From contig CM034109.1 of assembly GCA_019914945.1 (NCBI GenBank), positions 62,001 through 126,000 on the forward strand: a stretch of 64,000 nt of DNA, read 5' to 3'. The DNA comes from Typha latifolia (taxonomy: Eukaryota; Streptophyta; Magnoliopsida; Poales; Typhaceae). Of the stretch, positions 22,657-34,400 are shown piece after piece. The notes beneath the pieces were generated by a model. The model ran no database searches and had not been told where the DNA came from. It was given only the letters and a program-made list of their open reading frames with translations. Position numbers and translations under genes: made by a program. Numbering within the stretch: position 1 is the stretch's first letter; every line of letters starts with the position of its first letter.

Positions 22657-25417
22657 ATGGGGGCGTACGAGCTCATCAAGAACGACGAGGGCAGCGTCGT
22701 CGACGATGGTTCCCCCAACAAGGACCTCGAATCCGGCAAATCGGGATCCGACATCCCCAAGGCCGCTGCCGCTGCCGGCGCCGCCGCCGCCGCCGCCATT
22801 CTCACCTCCTCTGATGGAAAACAGCAACGCCTCGTCTCGCTCGACGTCTTCCGCGGAATCACCGTAGCGGTATGTTCAAATCTTATCGTGATTATATCTG
22901 CATTGCCTCTAACTATATTAGCATTTGTTATTATTCTTCCCCTTAGTTTGTGTTTTACCTTTCCTTTTGCATTTTGTCAGTTTCATACTTGACACAAAGA
23001 TTAGCACATAAAAAGATACCATGCGTTTTTCATTATCTGAAGTACCCTCACCACAACATTCTACTCAGGAAGTCATGAGTGAACTCTAAACTTATTCACG
23101 GTATTAGATGACTTTTAGTCTACATCGATAACACTGCATTATAATCTATACAGCTTTTAAAAATTGCTCATCTAAGTAAACGATTTTATTTAATATAAAT
23201 CGCTCTCGCGATTTTGGGTATGCCCAAATAGCAATGGGTAAATGCATATAAATGACTGGCCGAATTAAGTTTACCCAGTAACCTAATTTTACTACGGGTA
23301 CGAGGTACCAAAATTGAAATTTTACTCACCAAATCAACGATTTTTACTGAATAAAATTGCTGTCTTTAAAAGTGATTTTCTTACGTGCTTATATGGCACC
23401 TATGTAGATTACAAATCATCTAGTTCTGAGAATAAATTTGTTAACTCGGATAGTTTGGACTCAATGCAATTGGAAGGTCAGTCTACTGTATCTGCCTTCT
23501 TTTGTGGTTGCATGCTATATTTAGACGAATCGTATCCTTTTACACGACTATATGTTTGTGTGGTGCATATTCGATTTGGATCATATCGGCACGCACCTAA
23601 ATGATTTGTTAATATTCTACTGATTGAAAAATATTCTTTTCGAACGGGTGCGCTTGAGCTGCCAAAAGCCTCTGGTAAAAGATCGGAGGGCACTTTAATA
23701 GCACATTATCTCTAGCCCTCCCTTTTCCCTTGATTGCCTGTGAGGTTTTGGTATTATTTATCTTTCTCGATCTGTCTTTATTAGCCCCTAGATGAAATTG
23801 AGTTGGATTTATTTTGGTGAGAGGGCGTAATCAGAGTGTTCCTTTTCTGGCATCGAGTTCCATCTGTCCAGTGGTCCCTTGAATTTGTCTCTAGGCCACC
23901 TCTTATGCTCGCAGTAGTAAGAAGCAAGTAACTAAAGAATATAGATTACACAACCACGTCTTAGGATTCATACCCACACCTGGCAAAACGAATGCCATAA
24001 AGTTCCCTCTTAATTGCAATAATGATGGCGCCATTAGGTCATATGTTTAATATCTCTCTCCCCTCTGGCTATGGGTGGAGAAAGGTTGTAACTTTTTTTC
24101 TCGCATAAACAAATATCTAACAAAATGCTGATTCCCGAGAGACCTTGAGACTCTTTGTCGAATCCCCCCTATCCTTTTCTTAGAGTTTAAAAAAAAAAAA
24201 AACAAAGAGTGGGGGGGGGGGGGTATGGCTTTTTTTTGTTTTTGTTTTTGTTTATTCGATGGTGCGAATCTAATTGTTGGCCAAAAATCAAGTAGTGGGT
24301 TCAAAAGGAGAGATAAGCCTCTCCAGCACAGCATGCCACATATATAACCAAGTTGATACCAAATACTTGCACAACTTATGATTTGGTTAAGTAATTCAGA
24401 TGTATGTCCAGTTGTCGGTTCCCGTGTCGAATTTGAAGTGGAATTCAGTCTTCCTTCTCTTTTTAACCCATCTGCAATGGAAGAGTAAGAGTAGGAAATG
24501 TGGCAGACGGTTGCAATCGAGTACCTGATGCGGATGTCACCACTCAGGCTTCTTTTTCCCATCCGTCGGTGTAGTGGACGGCTGCGGTTCCTCGTGGCGC
24601 ACAAGACGCAAGTCAAGCCTTAAGGTGGTCCACAATAAACAAGGAGATTTCAACTCCTTTCTCCTTTTCTTACACTTTTTAGGTTAACTGTTTATTATAA
24701 AAAAAAAGAGAGATCAAGATAAGGTTTGGTTTCACGTGTTTTAATATACATATATATATACACCACATCTATATTTTAAATATGAAATATTAGATGTTAA
24801 GATGTTGCATATAAACCCATTTTAGTTGTTGAAAGATATATTTTATAGAATCTATAAATTAAAAACTGAATTTTGTGTTAGTAAAACCTCTAAATAGCTT
24901 TTCCAACTTAGGACGATAATAATAAATAAGCCTGAATTGCCGCAAGAAAAGAAACTATTCGTTTGGCACGTGGTTCCCCAACTTGCTATTTGCTTTATGA
25001 TGTGGCACGTGTCGAATTGGATTGGTGAATGGAATTACTTGCGTGCTGAAATGTATTGCAATGGGCAATGCCACATTCTTCTCCTTTAGTCCTCCTGACT
25101 ATAGATCGAAGACAATGAATGCGTAGCTATAGCGCCTATAGCTAAGCTTGAGAGCCACTTCTCCGGGTTCTCAAAAGTTAAAATTGTTCTTTTCCCTATT
25201 CCTGAAGGCGTAGATGAGCAGGGTCTAGGGACAGACGGTTGCTTTTAATTGCTCCCGTGTAAAGTAAATCATACTAGTGACTGCTGACTAATCAGAGACA
25301 TGTTCAATGTTTGAGCTATTCAGTCATTCACTCACATAATTAATTGGTCAATTAAGTTCTGTCTCAGTCTCAGCACAGGGTGCCCTTCTTTAAAGCTCTT
25401 TATTAATTTGGCTTAGC

Positions 25418-25456
<39 letters not shown>

Positions 25457-26722
25457 TTGGAGTACTTGACACGTCTGTATCTGATTTGGTTGGAGTCTGT
25501 TCCCGCGGAAAGTTGTCTGGTGTTCGCTTTTATATTGGCGGTGTCTGGTGAGGATTTTTTTTTTTTTGGTCCAATCTTATACTCCACCAAATTTTATTTA
25601 TCTAAATAAACTATACCCTGAATTTAATATTAAAAGAAGTCTATGTTTTAAGATCGCTAATAAAACATTAAAATAGAAGATGAAAATAAATTTAGCGCGA
25701 AAAGCGCCTTTCTTGTAGGTTGGTCTTATAAGTAAAAGATTAGTCAGTTTAAGCATTTTACCGGCGTATAAAGAACTCGAGAGAGACGGGGCTCTACGAG
25801 GCTGGCTATTTATATGCCAATGTAGGCTAATATTAGTTATCCTATAGGAGGAGGAGGGTTTGGCATCTGGTGTCTATAATCTATGATCCGTGTAAAATCC
25901 AGCTCGATCCCTGGTGGCAGGGTGTGTCCTTTACTTTTGCCGTGTTTGGTTGGGTTGTGTTGGCGTGCATGTTATCTATGTATGTGGGCCTTGTCATCTC
26001 GGACAGCTTCCTGTCCAACTAACTTTAAAAGATAAAGTAGTTTCTAAAATGGCGATGCCGAGCAAGGAGGTAATCATCTCTTTGATGTTTCATTGTTTTG
26101 GGATGAGCTCACCTACTGCGACAAGGATTAGTCAGTTCTTTACCAGTCCATGTGACCAACCAATCAGATATCAATGGTAGTAGTACGAGTAGTAGTAGGA
26201 ATTGGAGCTAGACGAAACAGGGGAATACTTTATGTTTGCAGACACTAGACTACTCTTTCAAACTCTCTACTTACTTAATTCCGTGACAGCATCCCAGCCT
26301 TAATTGCCTCTTGGCGATTTCTCTCTCTCACCCACCATCAAGTTGCTGCCACATTTATCAAGTTCATAGAGGCTTCCGTATGCACAGTATTTTTCCTTTT
26401 ACTGATATAATTCTGAAAGTGATATTTTAAGTGTAAAATATGGTCCTTTCGTGATGAAAGGTTTATTGGAATGGGATATATGGTACCAGGAGAGAATAGA
26501 TCAACTTCTTGTTGCTCTGATGAAGTTGACTGTTAACCGACCATCAACAATTGCTGTTTTTCAAAGACATGGTAATTTACAAGGAAGAAGAACGAAAGAA
26601 GATCCTGAATTCTCGTTGTTCTAAGTCTAGGTTATAATAAATACTAAAAAGGCTGAACATAGGCATATTATTCTTTTGCTTGTTGCTTATGTGACGGTGA
26701 ATGAACTTACTCATTTGTTCTC

Positions 26723-26756
<34 letters not shown>

Positions 26757-29700
26757 TGGTACATGGTATGTTGTCCTGCAGACATAAGATTATAATACAT
26801 GATATATGTACATTAATACATTTCCTCAAACTCAAGATTGATCAAATGCACGAGTTGCTATTAAGTTATGTAAGACAAGGAGAAATATGTGATTTAGTGA
26901 AAAGATCAGACAATCTTCTTTGTAGAAGATATACAAAGAAAACTAACAATACTCGTTAGGAAATGGTACCGAACAGTCCACCTTGATTTCTTAGTCTGCT
27001 GATGAAGTCAAATCATCATCATTTAATAATCATATCATCTGCATAGAGTATGAGAATTATCTGCCCCTATGGTGATAATCACACAAAAATAGAGTGATCA
27101 TATTACTCTCAAAATTACTAGCCTTAGGTGACTATGTGATGGAGTTGCTCAAACCAAGCATGAGTTACTTGTTTAAGCACATAAAATAGCTCAATGTATG
27201 ACAAACATAAAATAAAGGAACAAACAAGTTAGGTGGAGGTGGCATATATTCTATTCCAGAAAATTCATCTTGAAGAAATACATTCTTCACATTCTCCAAA
27301 ATAAGGCCCAACGACAGGCCGCAACAACTACAAAGAGTACGAACAATAGTCCTCTAAGCAATAGGGTTAGATATATCCTCATAATCAATTATGTAGTCTA
27401 TACTCATGAGTAAAACCCCTAGCAACAAGATGAGCATTGTACTGCTCAAATTGTCGCTTAATATTATAAATCCATTTGTATCTGATGAGCTCAACACCAC
27501 TTGGTAAAGGAACAACATCTCGTGTCTGGGTATACTTAAAAGTTAGGAACAACATCTCGTGTCTGGGCATACTTAAAAGTTTGAAACTCTTTAGCCATAG
27601 CACGTCGCCGCTCAAGATGAACAGTAGCTTTCTAATAAGAACCAGACTCATAAGTTGGATGAACAGCTACCAAAAAAGTATCAAACTCAAAAATTAGCAT
27701 GCAGCATCAACATAACCATACTATGGGTCTAGAAGGCACATCAAGTGCAATATTTGTATGAGGAGAGATCGTTTGGATAGGAGAGTCGCCGCCAAGGGGA
27801 GAAAGCTATAGGAGAGGGAGAAAAAAAAATTAAGACTGATACCATGTTGTCCCTCAGACATTACATTATATAACAATACATTATGATATATGTACATCAA
27901 CAGCTTAGTTTTTGCTGATGCTATTTGCTCCAATTAGGAGTGTCAAATCAAAATGGTTAAATTTTTATTGGAGGTACTGAGTGGGATAACATGTTATCTT
28001 TATATTGGAGTACTGCCATGGTTTCATCTTTACCTTCTACTCGTCATGTGAGGTTGGGCTTGTTTTGGGTTGCTACAGTTAGGGAAAAAGATATGCTCCC
28101 TTGGAATATTATTTTTCAATATTGTTTGTCAATGATCCTATTCTCTTAATTACTTGAGAAATTATATTTTGCAATTAGCAAGTTCAAGTGGGTTATCTAG
28201 ATATCTTTGTTTTGCAGCTCATGATCCTTGTCGATGATGCTGGTGCATTTCTTCCTGAAATCAATCATTCTCCCTGGGATGGTGTAACCCTTGCTGATTT
28301 CGTCATGCCATATTTCTTATTTATAGTTGGAGTTTCCCTAGCACTTGCATACAAGGTAAGCTTTTCAAATCAAAATATCAAATGATAAACAATTTCGAAC
28401 TTCTTTAATATCTATCATTTGACTTTGATCAAATTCACAATATATGATAACCGCTATGGTGGCACATGAAACTGGAGCAGTAAAAGGCTAATTGTTTATC
28501 ATTTTGAGCAGAGAGTGACAAACAAGTGTTTAGCGACTAAAAAGGCTATACTTCGGGCACTTAAGCTGTTTGTTTTAGGTCTTGTCCTCCAAGGTATAAG
28601 ATCTTTTGCTGATCTTTTTCTATTGTTCTATATATGAGTATTAAGCTCCATTCAACCTGTTTAACACTCTTGAGTTCATGTCTTTCCAGGTGGCTTTTTT
28701 CATGGCCTTCACAATCTAACTTATGGAGTTGATATTTCAAGTATAAGGTTGATGGGTGTACTGCAGGTGGATCTTTTTCCCGCCCTCATGATTAGAAGCT
28801 AGATAATTTGGTTCTTATATATGGTCTGATGCATATCACTAACATCAACATTAGCTCTGAATGATTGCTTTCCTTCAGCATACTGATTTATTAAATTTGA
28901 TAATCCTCTTTTCACTCTCATTATTATATGATTATCCTGTCTTTTGATACATAGATTGCCCAGTGTTCTCTAGTCTGCACCCATTGTGCTTGTGGGCTTC
29001 TGCTCAGAAACTGCAAAATGATCTTTATTTTGTTAGGACTGACTTCCTGTGTTCTAATACTATCAGTTGAAATGTCGCTGAAATATGGTTCTTTTACTGC
29101 AGAGAATTGCAATAGCCTATCTCGCGGTAGCAGTTTGTGAAATTTGGCTCAAAACCAATGATGATGTAGATTCTGGATATGCCTTACTGAGGGGATACCG
29201 GTGCCAATTGTGAGTAAAACTATAACCATTATCAAGTTCACATTAATTGTTTTTGGGATGTATTCTCCTGAGAACTTCCAGTGGTTTCTCTGATAACAAT
29301 TTGTGGAATAAACATCACTGCTTATTGCATTCACTTCCATGTAGGTTGGTTGGCTTGATACTCACAACTACTTATATGGTCCTTTTATATGGTTTATATG
29401 TTCCGGATTGGGAGTACCAGATATCAGGAGAAAGATTCACAGACAAGTCCTTCTTTGTAAGAATGCTAGTCCTCCAGAATGTCATATATTAGCATTCTTA
29501 AAATCATGTTGAACAAGAAACTCTGTTTTTAGTATGTTCGTTTATATATAACGAAATTTAGTTCTTTTTCAAGTTATGCTTTCGGATGTGATATTCATGA
29601 GAGGTGAAAATGTTGAAGTTAATATGAGTAATGCTCATCAGGTGAAATGTGGTGTCAGAGGTGAGACAGGACCTGCTTGCAATGCTGTTGGAATGATTGA

Positions 29701-30852
29701 CCGTAAAATTTTGGGCCTCCAACATCTTCATAAGAGGCCAGTTTATTTACGGACAAAGGTTGGATAGATGTGTATTGGTTAAATCTCTCATCCCCTCTTC
29801 TTCTCGTTCACAGATTATAACTCTCACCCTCTCTCTCTCTCTACAGCAATGCAGCATAAATTCACCAGAACATGGCCCACTTCCACCAGATGCTCCATCA
29901 TGGTGTCAAGCACCTTTTGATCCTGAAGGGCTCCTCAGGTCTTGTCTCATGTTCTTGTAGTGCTGTCATAATTAATTTAAAATTCTGCCTGTCTGAATTG
30001 GCATTATATGCTGGCATCTCAGCTCCATGATGGCAATAGTTACTTGCTTGATCGGGCTTCAATTTGGACATGTTATTGTACATTTTAAGGTATCATCCTT
30101 CAAAGTTTATCTTTCACATCAAGTTCTTTTACAGAAAAAAGAAAAGCCTTAACTCAGGAAACATTTAATATAATGATAGATTAATTTTCTCTACCAAAAT
30201 TGCAGGATCACAAGGACAGGATCTTCCACTGGATGATCCCTTCCTTTACCTTGTTAGTCCTAGCCTTTTCGCTGGACTTTTACGGTATGAAGCTGGTTAT
30301 CTCCTACTGATTCAAATATATACTGATGTACTTTTCCATTCTAATGTACTTTTATCTTCTTATGTTAGGTATGAGTATGAATAAACCGTTATACACACTT
30401 AGTTACACCTGTGTCACTGCTGGCGCTGCTGGACTCCTCCTGGCTGGAACTTATGTGCTGGTCTGTTTTCTTAAATTAAGCTATCTATCGTATGCTTGTC
30501 ATCACCAGCAGGAGAGAAATCAAAATTCTTAGGTCACAAGATCATCAAACTGATTGCTTTTGTATGTTGTGCAGGTCGACGTCTATGGCTATCGGCGACC
30601 ATCCTTTGTCGTGGAGTGGATGGGAATACATGCGTTGATGATCTATGTTCTGCTGGCATGCAACATCCTACCTCTTATGATTCAGGGATTCTACTGGAGG
30701 AAGCCTCAAAACAATCTAGTGAGTTCCTCCTACTTAGCTGAAGCTGAAAGGTCTTTCCCACACCCACCATCAAAGGAAATATGAAATTCTTGGTCTGACC
30801 CCATGATGGCGTTTATTTTGAACAGTTGAAGGTCATCGGTATTGGAGGTTGA
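22657..30852 (+). CDS. Heparan-alpha-glucosaminide N-acetyltransferase-like membrane protein
   Basis: This gene has thirteen coding exons: 22657-22869, 28218-28355, 28512-28593, 28690-28766, 29103-29209, 29345-29456, 29642-29758, 29847-29938, 30023-30089, 30206-30284, 30369-30460, 30575-30718 and 30826-30852. They give 448 residues with matching phases. The N-terminus is cytosolic-looking with an Ala-rich run, then RLVSLDVFRGITVALMILVDDAG, the family signature. Further matches are DFVMPYFLFIVGVSLALAYK, GGFFHGLHNLTYGVD, IRLMGVLQRIAIAYL, a long Cys-containing loop (CGVRGETGPACNAVG, DAPSWCQAPFDPEGLL), and late segments with VEWMGIHALMIYVLLAC. Several hydrophobic helices are evident. Animal HGSNAT moves acetyl groups from acetyl-CoA across the lysosomal membrane; plants lack heparan sulfate, so the plant substrate is unknown. 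The first intron is 5.3 kb and carries a Copia relic. The exon 7 donor (aag|gttgga) is weak but keeps frame. Confidence 0.9.
25421..25455. repeat. (AT)n microsatellite
   Basis: A 35-bp pure AT dinucleotide run inside the first intron of the acetyltransferase-like gene. Confidence 0.95.
26725..26753. repeat. (TA)n microsatellite
   Basis: A pure TA run of about 29 bp lying just outside the left LTR of the intronic Copia relic. Confidence 0.95.
26769..27902 (-). mobile_element. Ty1/Copia retrotransposon relic with very short LTRs
   Basis: The element lies on the minus strand inside an intron. The right (5') LTR is 27845-27902 and the left (3') LTR 26769-26820. Both start TG and end CA on the minus strand, and both contain a gtacatatatca block. 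Next to the right LTR is a primer-binding-like tggtatcagtctt (27832-27844), and next to the left LTR a cttgagtttgaggaaa purine tract (26821-26836). Between them are reverse transcriptase remnants. The first has PLPSGVELIRYKWIYNIK and HLVARGFTHEY (27385-27651). Then come NVKNVFLQDEF and EYMPPPPNL (about 27210-27290), a HAWFEQL piece (about 27140-27165), and ILILYADDMI (about 27025-27055). Frames are broken. Gag, protease and integrase are absent. A clear target duplication was not found. Confidence 0.7.
27508..27581. repeat. 37-bp tandem duplication inside the Copia relic
   Basis: Two adjacent copies of a 37-bp unit containing aacaacatctcgtgtctggg differ by one base. They lie in the reverse transcriptase region of the intronic element and add to its decay. 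Confidence 0.9.
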
Positions 30853-31460
30853 TCCTTCTGATGATTGGTGCAAGATGCAGCCAGTGGCAGCATATGATGC
30901 ACTTTGGCTCACATGGGATGCTCAATTACTATACTCACCCTTTACACAGCTATAATGATCATGAGGCCCAGGTCTGAACCAAATTCTGAAGGTTGAAAAA
31001 TGGCTGGGCCTCATTTTGTATACCATAAGTAAACGATATTTTATGTTGCAGTGCCTAGGGCTCAGTTAGTACCGTTGTATAGTTAATACAAGTTGCAGAA
31101 CGTCTTTCCTTAACTCTCTCTCCCCCTCTCTAAAACAAGGATTGTTCTCGAAAATTTACTCATTATTTCTCTTGCCAACAAATTTATTTAAATTTATGGA
31201 AGATTGTATGACAATGGGTCTCGAAAAATTCTCAAATACACCACTGAGTTGCTAGATTCTTCTACGGCCCCTAAAAAACTGAACCAAATGAAATCCAACC
31301 AAAAACCTGACGATACCACTTATTGCACATGTAGAATATCGAAACATGTAAGCAAGGGAATAAAGTGAAGCAAGTTAAGATTCTAAACATCTAGAAGCAC
31401 TTCCGACGGCATTTAAATAGAGCACATAGTGATATAATGGGCAAAGTTTGCAATATGATG
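30853..31460. other. Convergent 3' flanks of two genes
   Basis: This 608-bp stretch lies between the stop codons of the acetyltransferase-like gene (plus) and acetyl-CoA synthetase (minus), so the two 3' untranslated regions share it or overlap. A minus-strand AATAAA at 31193-31198 is a candidate polyadenylation signal for the synthetase. Confidence 0.6.
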
Positions 31461-34400
31461 CTAGCAATCACTGAGTGCTATCAGCTGGTCCACCACACTT
31501 GGATCAGCAAGAGTACTTGTATCACCCAGTTCATTTAGTTGCTTTGAAGCAATTTTGCGCAAAATCCTCCTCATGATCTTTCCACTCCTTGTTTTAGGAA
31601 GTCCAGGTGCCCAATGGATCTTATCAGGAGCAGCAAATGCACCAATCTGGCAAAGCAATTAAATTCTATAAAATGAATAGTTGCACTCAAATTTGGCCTA
31701 AATTCCTGCCACATCTAAAAAAAATTACAATTTCCATTAGGTACTGAAATATCTATAGATGCCAGAGGTTGTATATTAAATATTTCTCCAACACTGAACA
31801 AGAACCATGGTATCTTAGATCATCTATTCTTCAGGTTAAGCTCAGCTTTACCAACTCCTGCTAGTAACTATAGTCATGGCTAAGTAGAATTGATCCCACA
31901 TTTTTCAACTCTTCTTGTTTTTCTTCTTTTGGATAAGAAGCAAATTATGCAGTCATTTCCTTTGGTATGCCCAGATGATGTGTTCAGCCAAGCTAATTAA
32001 AGCAAGTTTAAAGGAAAATTTTATTTCAGAACGACATTTAGGGCACACCCATCATAACGTTCCTACAAAAGATTCAACCATGTTCTTTATCAGCAGCAGA
32101 AAGGGCATGCCCATCACAAGCTCCTCTGAAGTTCCATCAATGGTCTGGTTCATCTTACAACTAATGAAACTAGTAATCTTTCAGACTCATATGTTACAGG
32201 TGTTACAAAATATCTCACTGATTTGATTAGCTCTCAATATTGTTAGTCAGACAATTAGAAAAAGTCAGCTTAACAAGGACTTAAATATCTCGGTAGATAG
32301 TTTATTGTGCTGACTCTAGAATTGTTCGTGAAAAAATTGAGTGGACCTGAATGAAAACTGGAGAAGTATGGAAGAGCCAGAGGAAGAGAAGAGAAATATT
32401 GGAGCAATACACACGAAACATAAGCTAATAGCCATCCCAAGTGAAAAAGATTGTAAGTTTAGGTTTTCAATATTCCTCGCAAGTCTACATTTTTTATTTC
32501 TTAATATGTTTCTTGACTCCTTTTATCCTGCCATTATTAAAAGAAAGTGTCTAGGTTGCATCTACATCATACTGCACTAGGCTTCAATGTTCACAATGCT
32601 GTCCGCCATAAATTATTTTCTATTTTCTCAATTAAACACTTGGTTATTGTAGATCTATGTTCTGATCCAACCTTAGTTTTGCATTAACTTGTATAGACTA
32701 CAAATCACTGACTACTATAGAAATGCAGTAAAACAGCACCATGAATCATAGTAAACCATGATAATTTTCACTACAATACATAAATAGTGATATTTAGAAG
32801 AAATTGGTGCAGTACATGTTAATGAACTGCCTTGCACGCTTTATACTTAGGCAGGTCTAGACGGATATAAATTGTGACCAACACAATTTCTATAAGGTGT
32901 ACAGTCAAATGGTATGAGATTGTAACTTAGTACAATAAACTTAGCCAGATTGATTTTCTGTTATAGCTTGATATTTTCCCTACTGTCACTGTTAAAGAAA
33001 CAGAAATCCTTTCTATTTGTGAACCACACAAAGTTTGGCCACTGCTTAACATCCATAAAGGATCTAGCTGTTGTATTGAGAGTCTTTTAGCCATGGACTA
33101 TTGCAGATATAGATGATTTGCATTGTTTCTTTTTGACCAAACACAAGATTGGCCAACACTTATAACCTCCCTTGCATGGTAAGCAGTAAGCACTAAGCAG
33201 GACTACTGGCAAGTTGCAACAGGCTGACAAGTAATAAGCAAAATTTACCTGGTTGCGTACTGCTAATATGAGGCTTTTTCGGAGTTCTTCACTGTAAGGA
33301 ATACCTTCCACCAAAGTAACAAAAGCATAAATACCCTGTCCTTTGACCTGGGACATGCGGAATTGTTAATTAATTTACCAAATAGAAACAAAATTGAGGA
33401 ATAGCACAAGAGAGATGAAAGGAAATTTACCTCATGCTCAACACCAACCACAGCAGCCTCTGCACATTGGGGATGGGAAACCAGGGCAGACTCTACCTCT
33501 GCTGTGCCGATACGGTGTCCACTGCAAAGAAAATCTATTACTGTCAAAAGTAAATCCAACTGGAATAAGATGAAAAGGCTTTGGAAGTATGAAACTGCCC
33601 AAGAACCCAAAACTACGTGGAATCAAGGAGAAAACATATAGTCATGTACTACCTGACATTGATGACATCATCAACTCTTCCAGTGAGCCAATGGTAGCCA
33701 TCCTTGTCCCTGAAAAATATCAAGGGAATTGGCAGTAAGTAAGAAGCCTGACCATTTAAAAACTAGAGTCACAATCTGATCACAGGTCGATTGACAAAAT
33801 ATTCAGATGCCATACACCTACTGATCTTGTCAAGAAATTTACCTGCTGCAACCATCACCAGTGAAATAATAGCCAGGGAACGGTTTAAAGTATGTTGTCT
33901 CATATCTGTCATGATCACCGAAGAGAGTTCGAAAAGACCCAGGCCAAGATTTTTTGATGCAAAGGTACCCACTGCATTCACCTACTATTTCATTCCCTTT
34001 CTCATCAACAATGACTGGCTGGAAAGCTTGCCTATGTTTGTTAGAAGGTAAAAAGGAAAACATTTACAATATTTTATGTCAAAATATACCTGAACACCAA
34101 AGAAGGGAAAGGTTGCAGAACCAGGCTTCTGTGGCCAAGCACCAGGTAAAGGTGTAATCTGAGAAAACAAATAAAGATAGTGATATCATAAAGAACATAA
34201 CAGGACAGAGGACTGGAACAGCGTATATTTCCAAACCGGCAAGAATAGCACACATATGCTACGATAGCTTATATTTTATTTTATGAGAAAAGGCATGATT
34301 TTACATTAATGAACAGGTCAGACATTTACCATGAAGCCACCGGTCTCAGTTTGCCACCAGGTATCTGATATGGGACATCGTGAGTCCCCAACAACATTAA

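Larger units (their letters stand above)
22870..28217 (+). other. Long first intron of the acetyltransferase-like gene
   Basis: This 5.3 kb intron holds a G-run (13 bases near 24211), AT dinucleotide repeats at 25421-25455 and 26725-26753, and a Copia relic at 26769-27902. A minus-strand open frame of 189 codons at 24047-24616 has no recognisable family features. Nothing else was identified. Confidence 0.6.

Noticed and set aside
24047..24616. Minus-strand open frame of 189 codons
   Set aside because: It lies inside an intron and has low-complexity Phe and Pro runs from homopolymers. It also lacks any family motif. Chance frame is the simplest reading.
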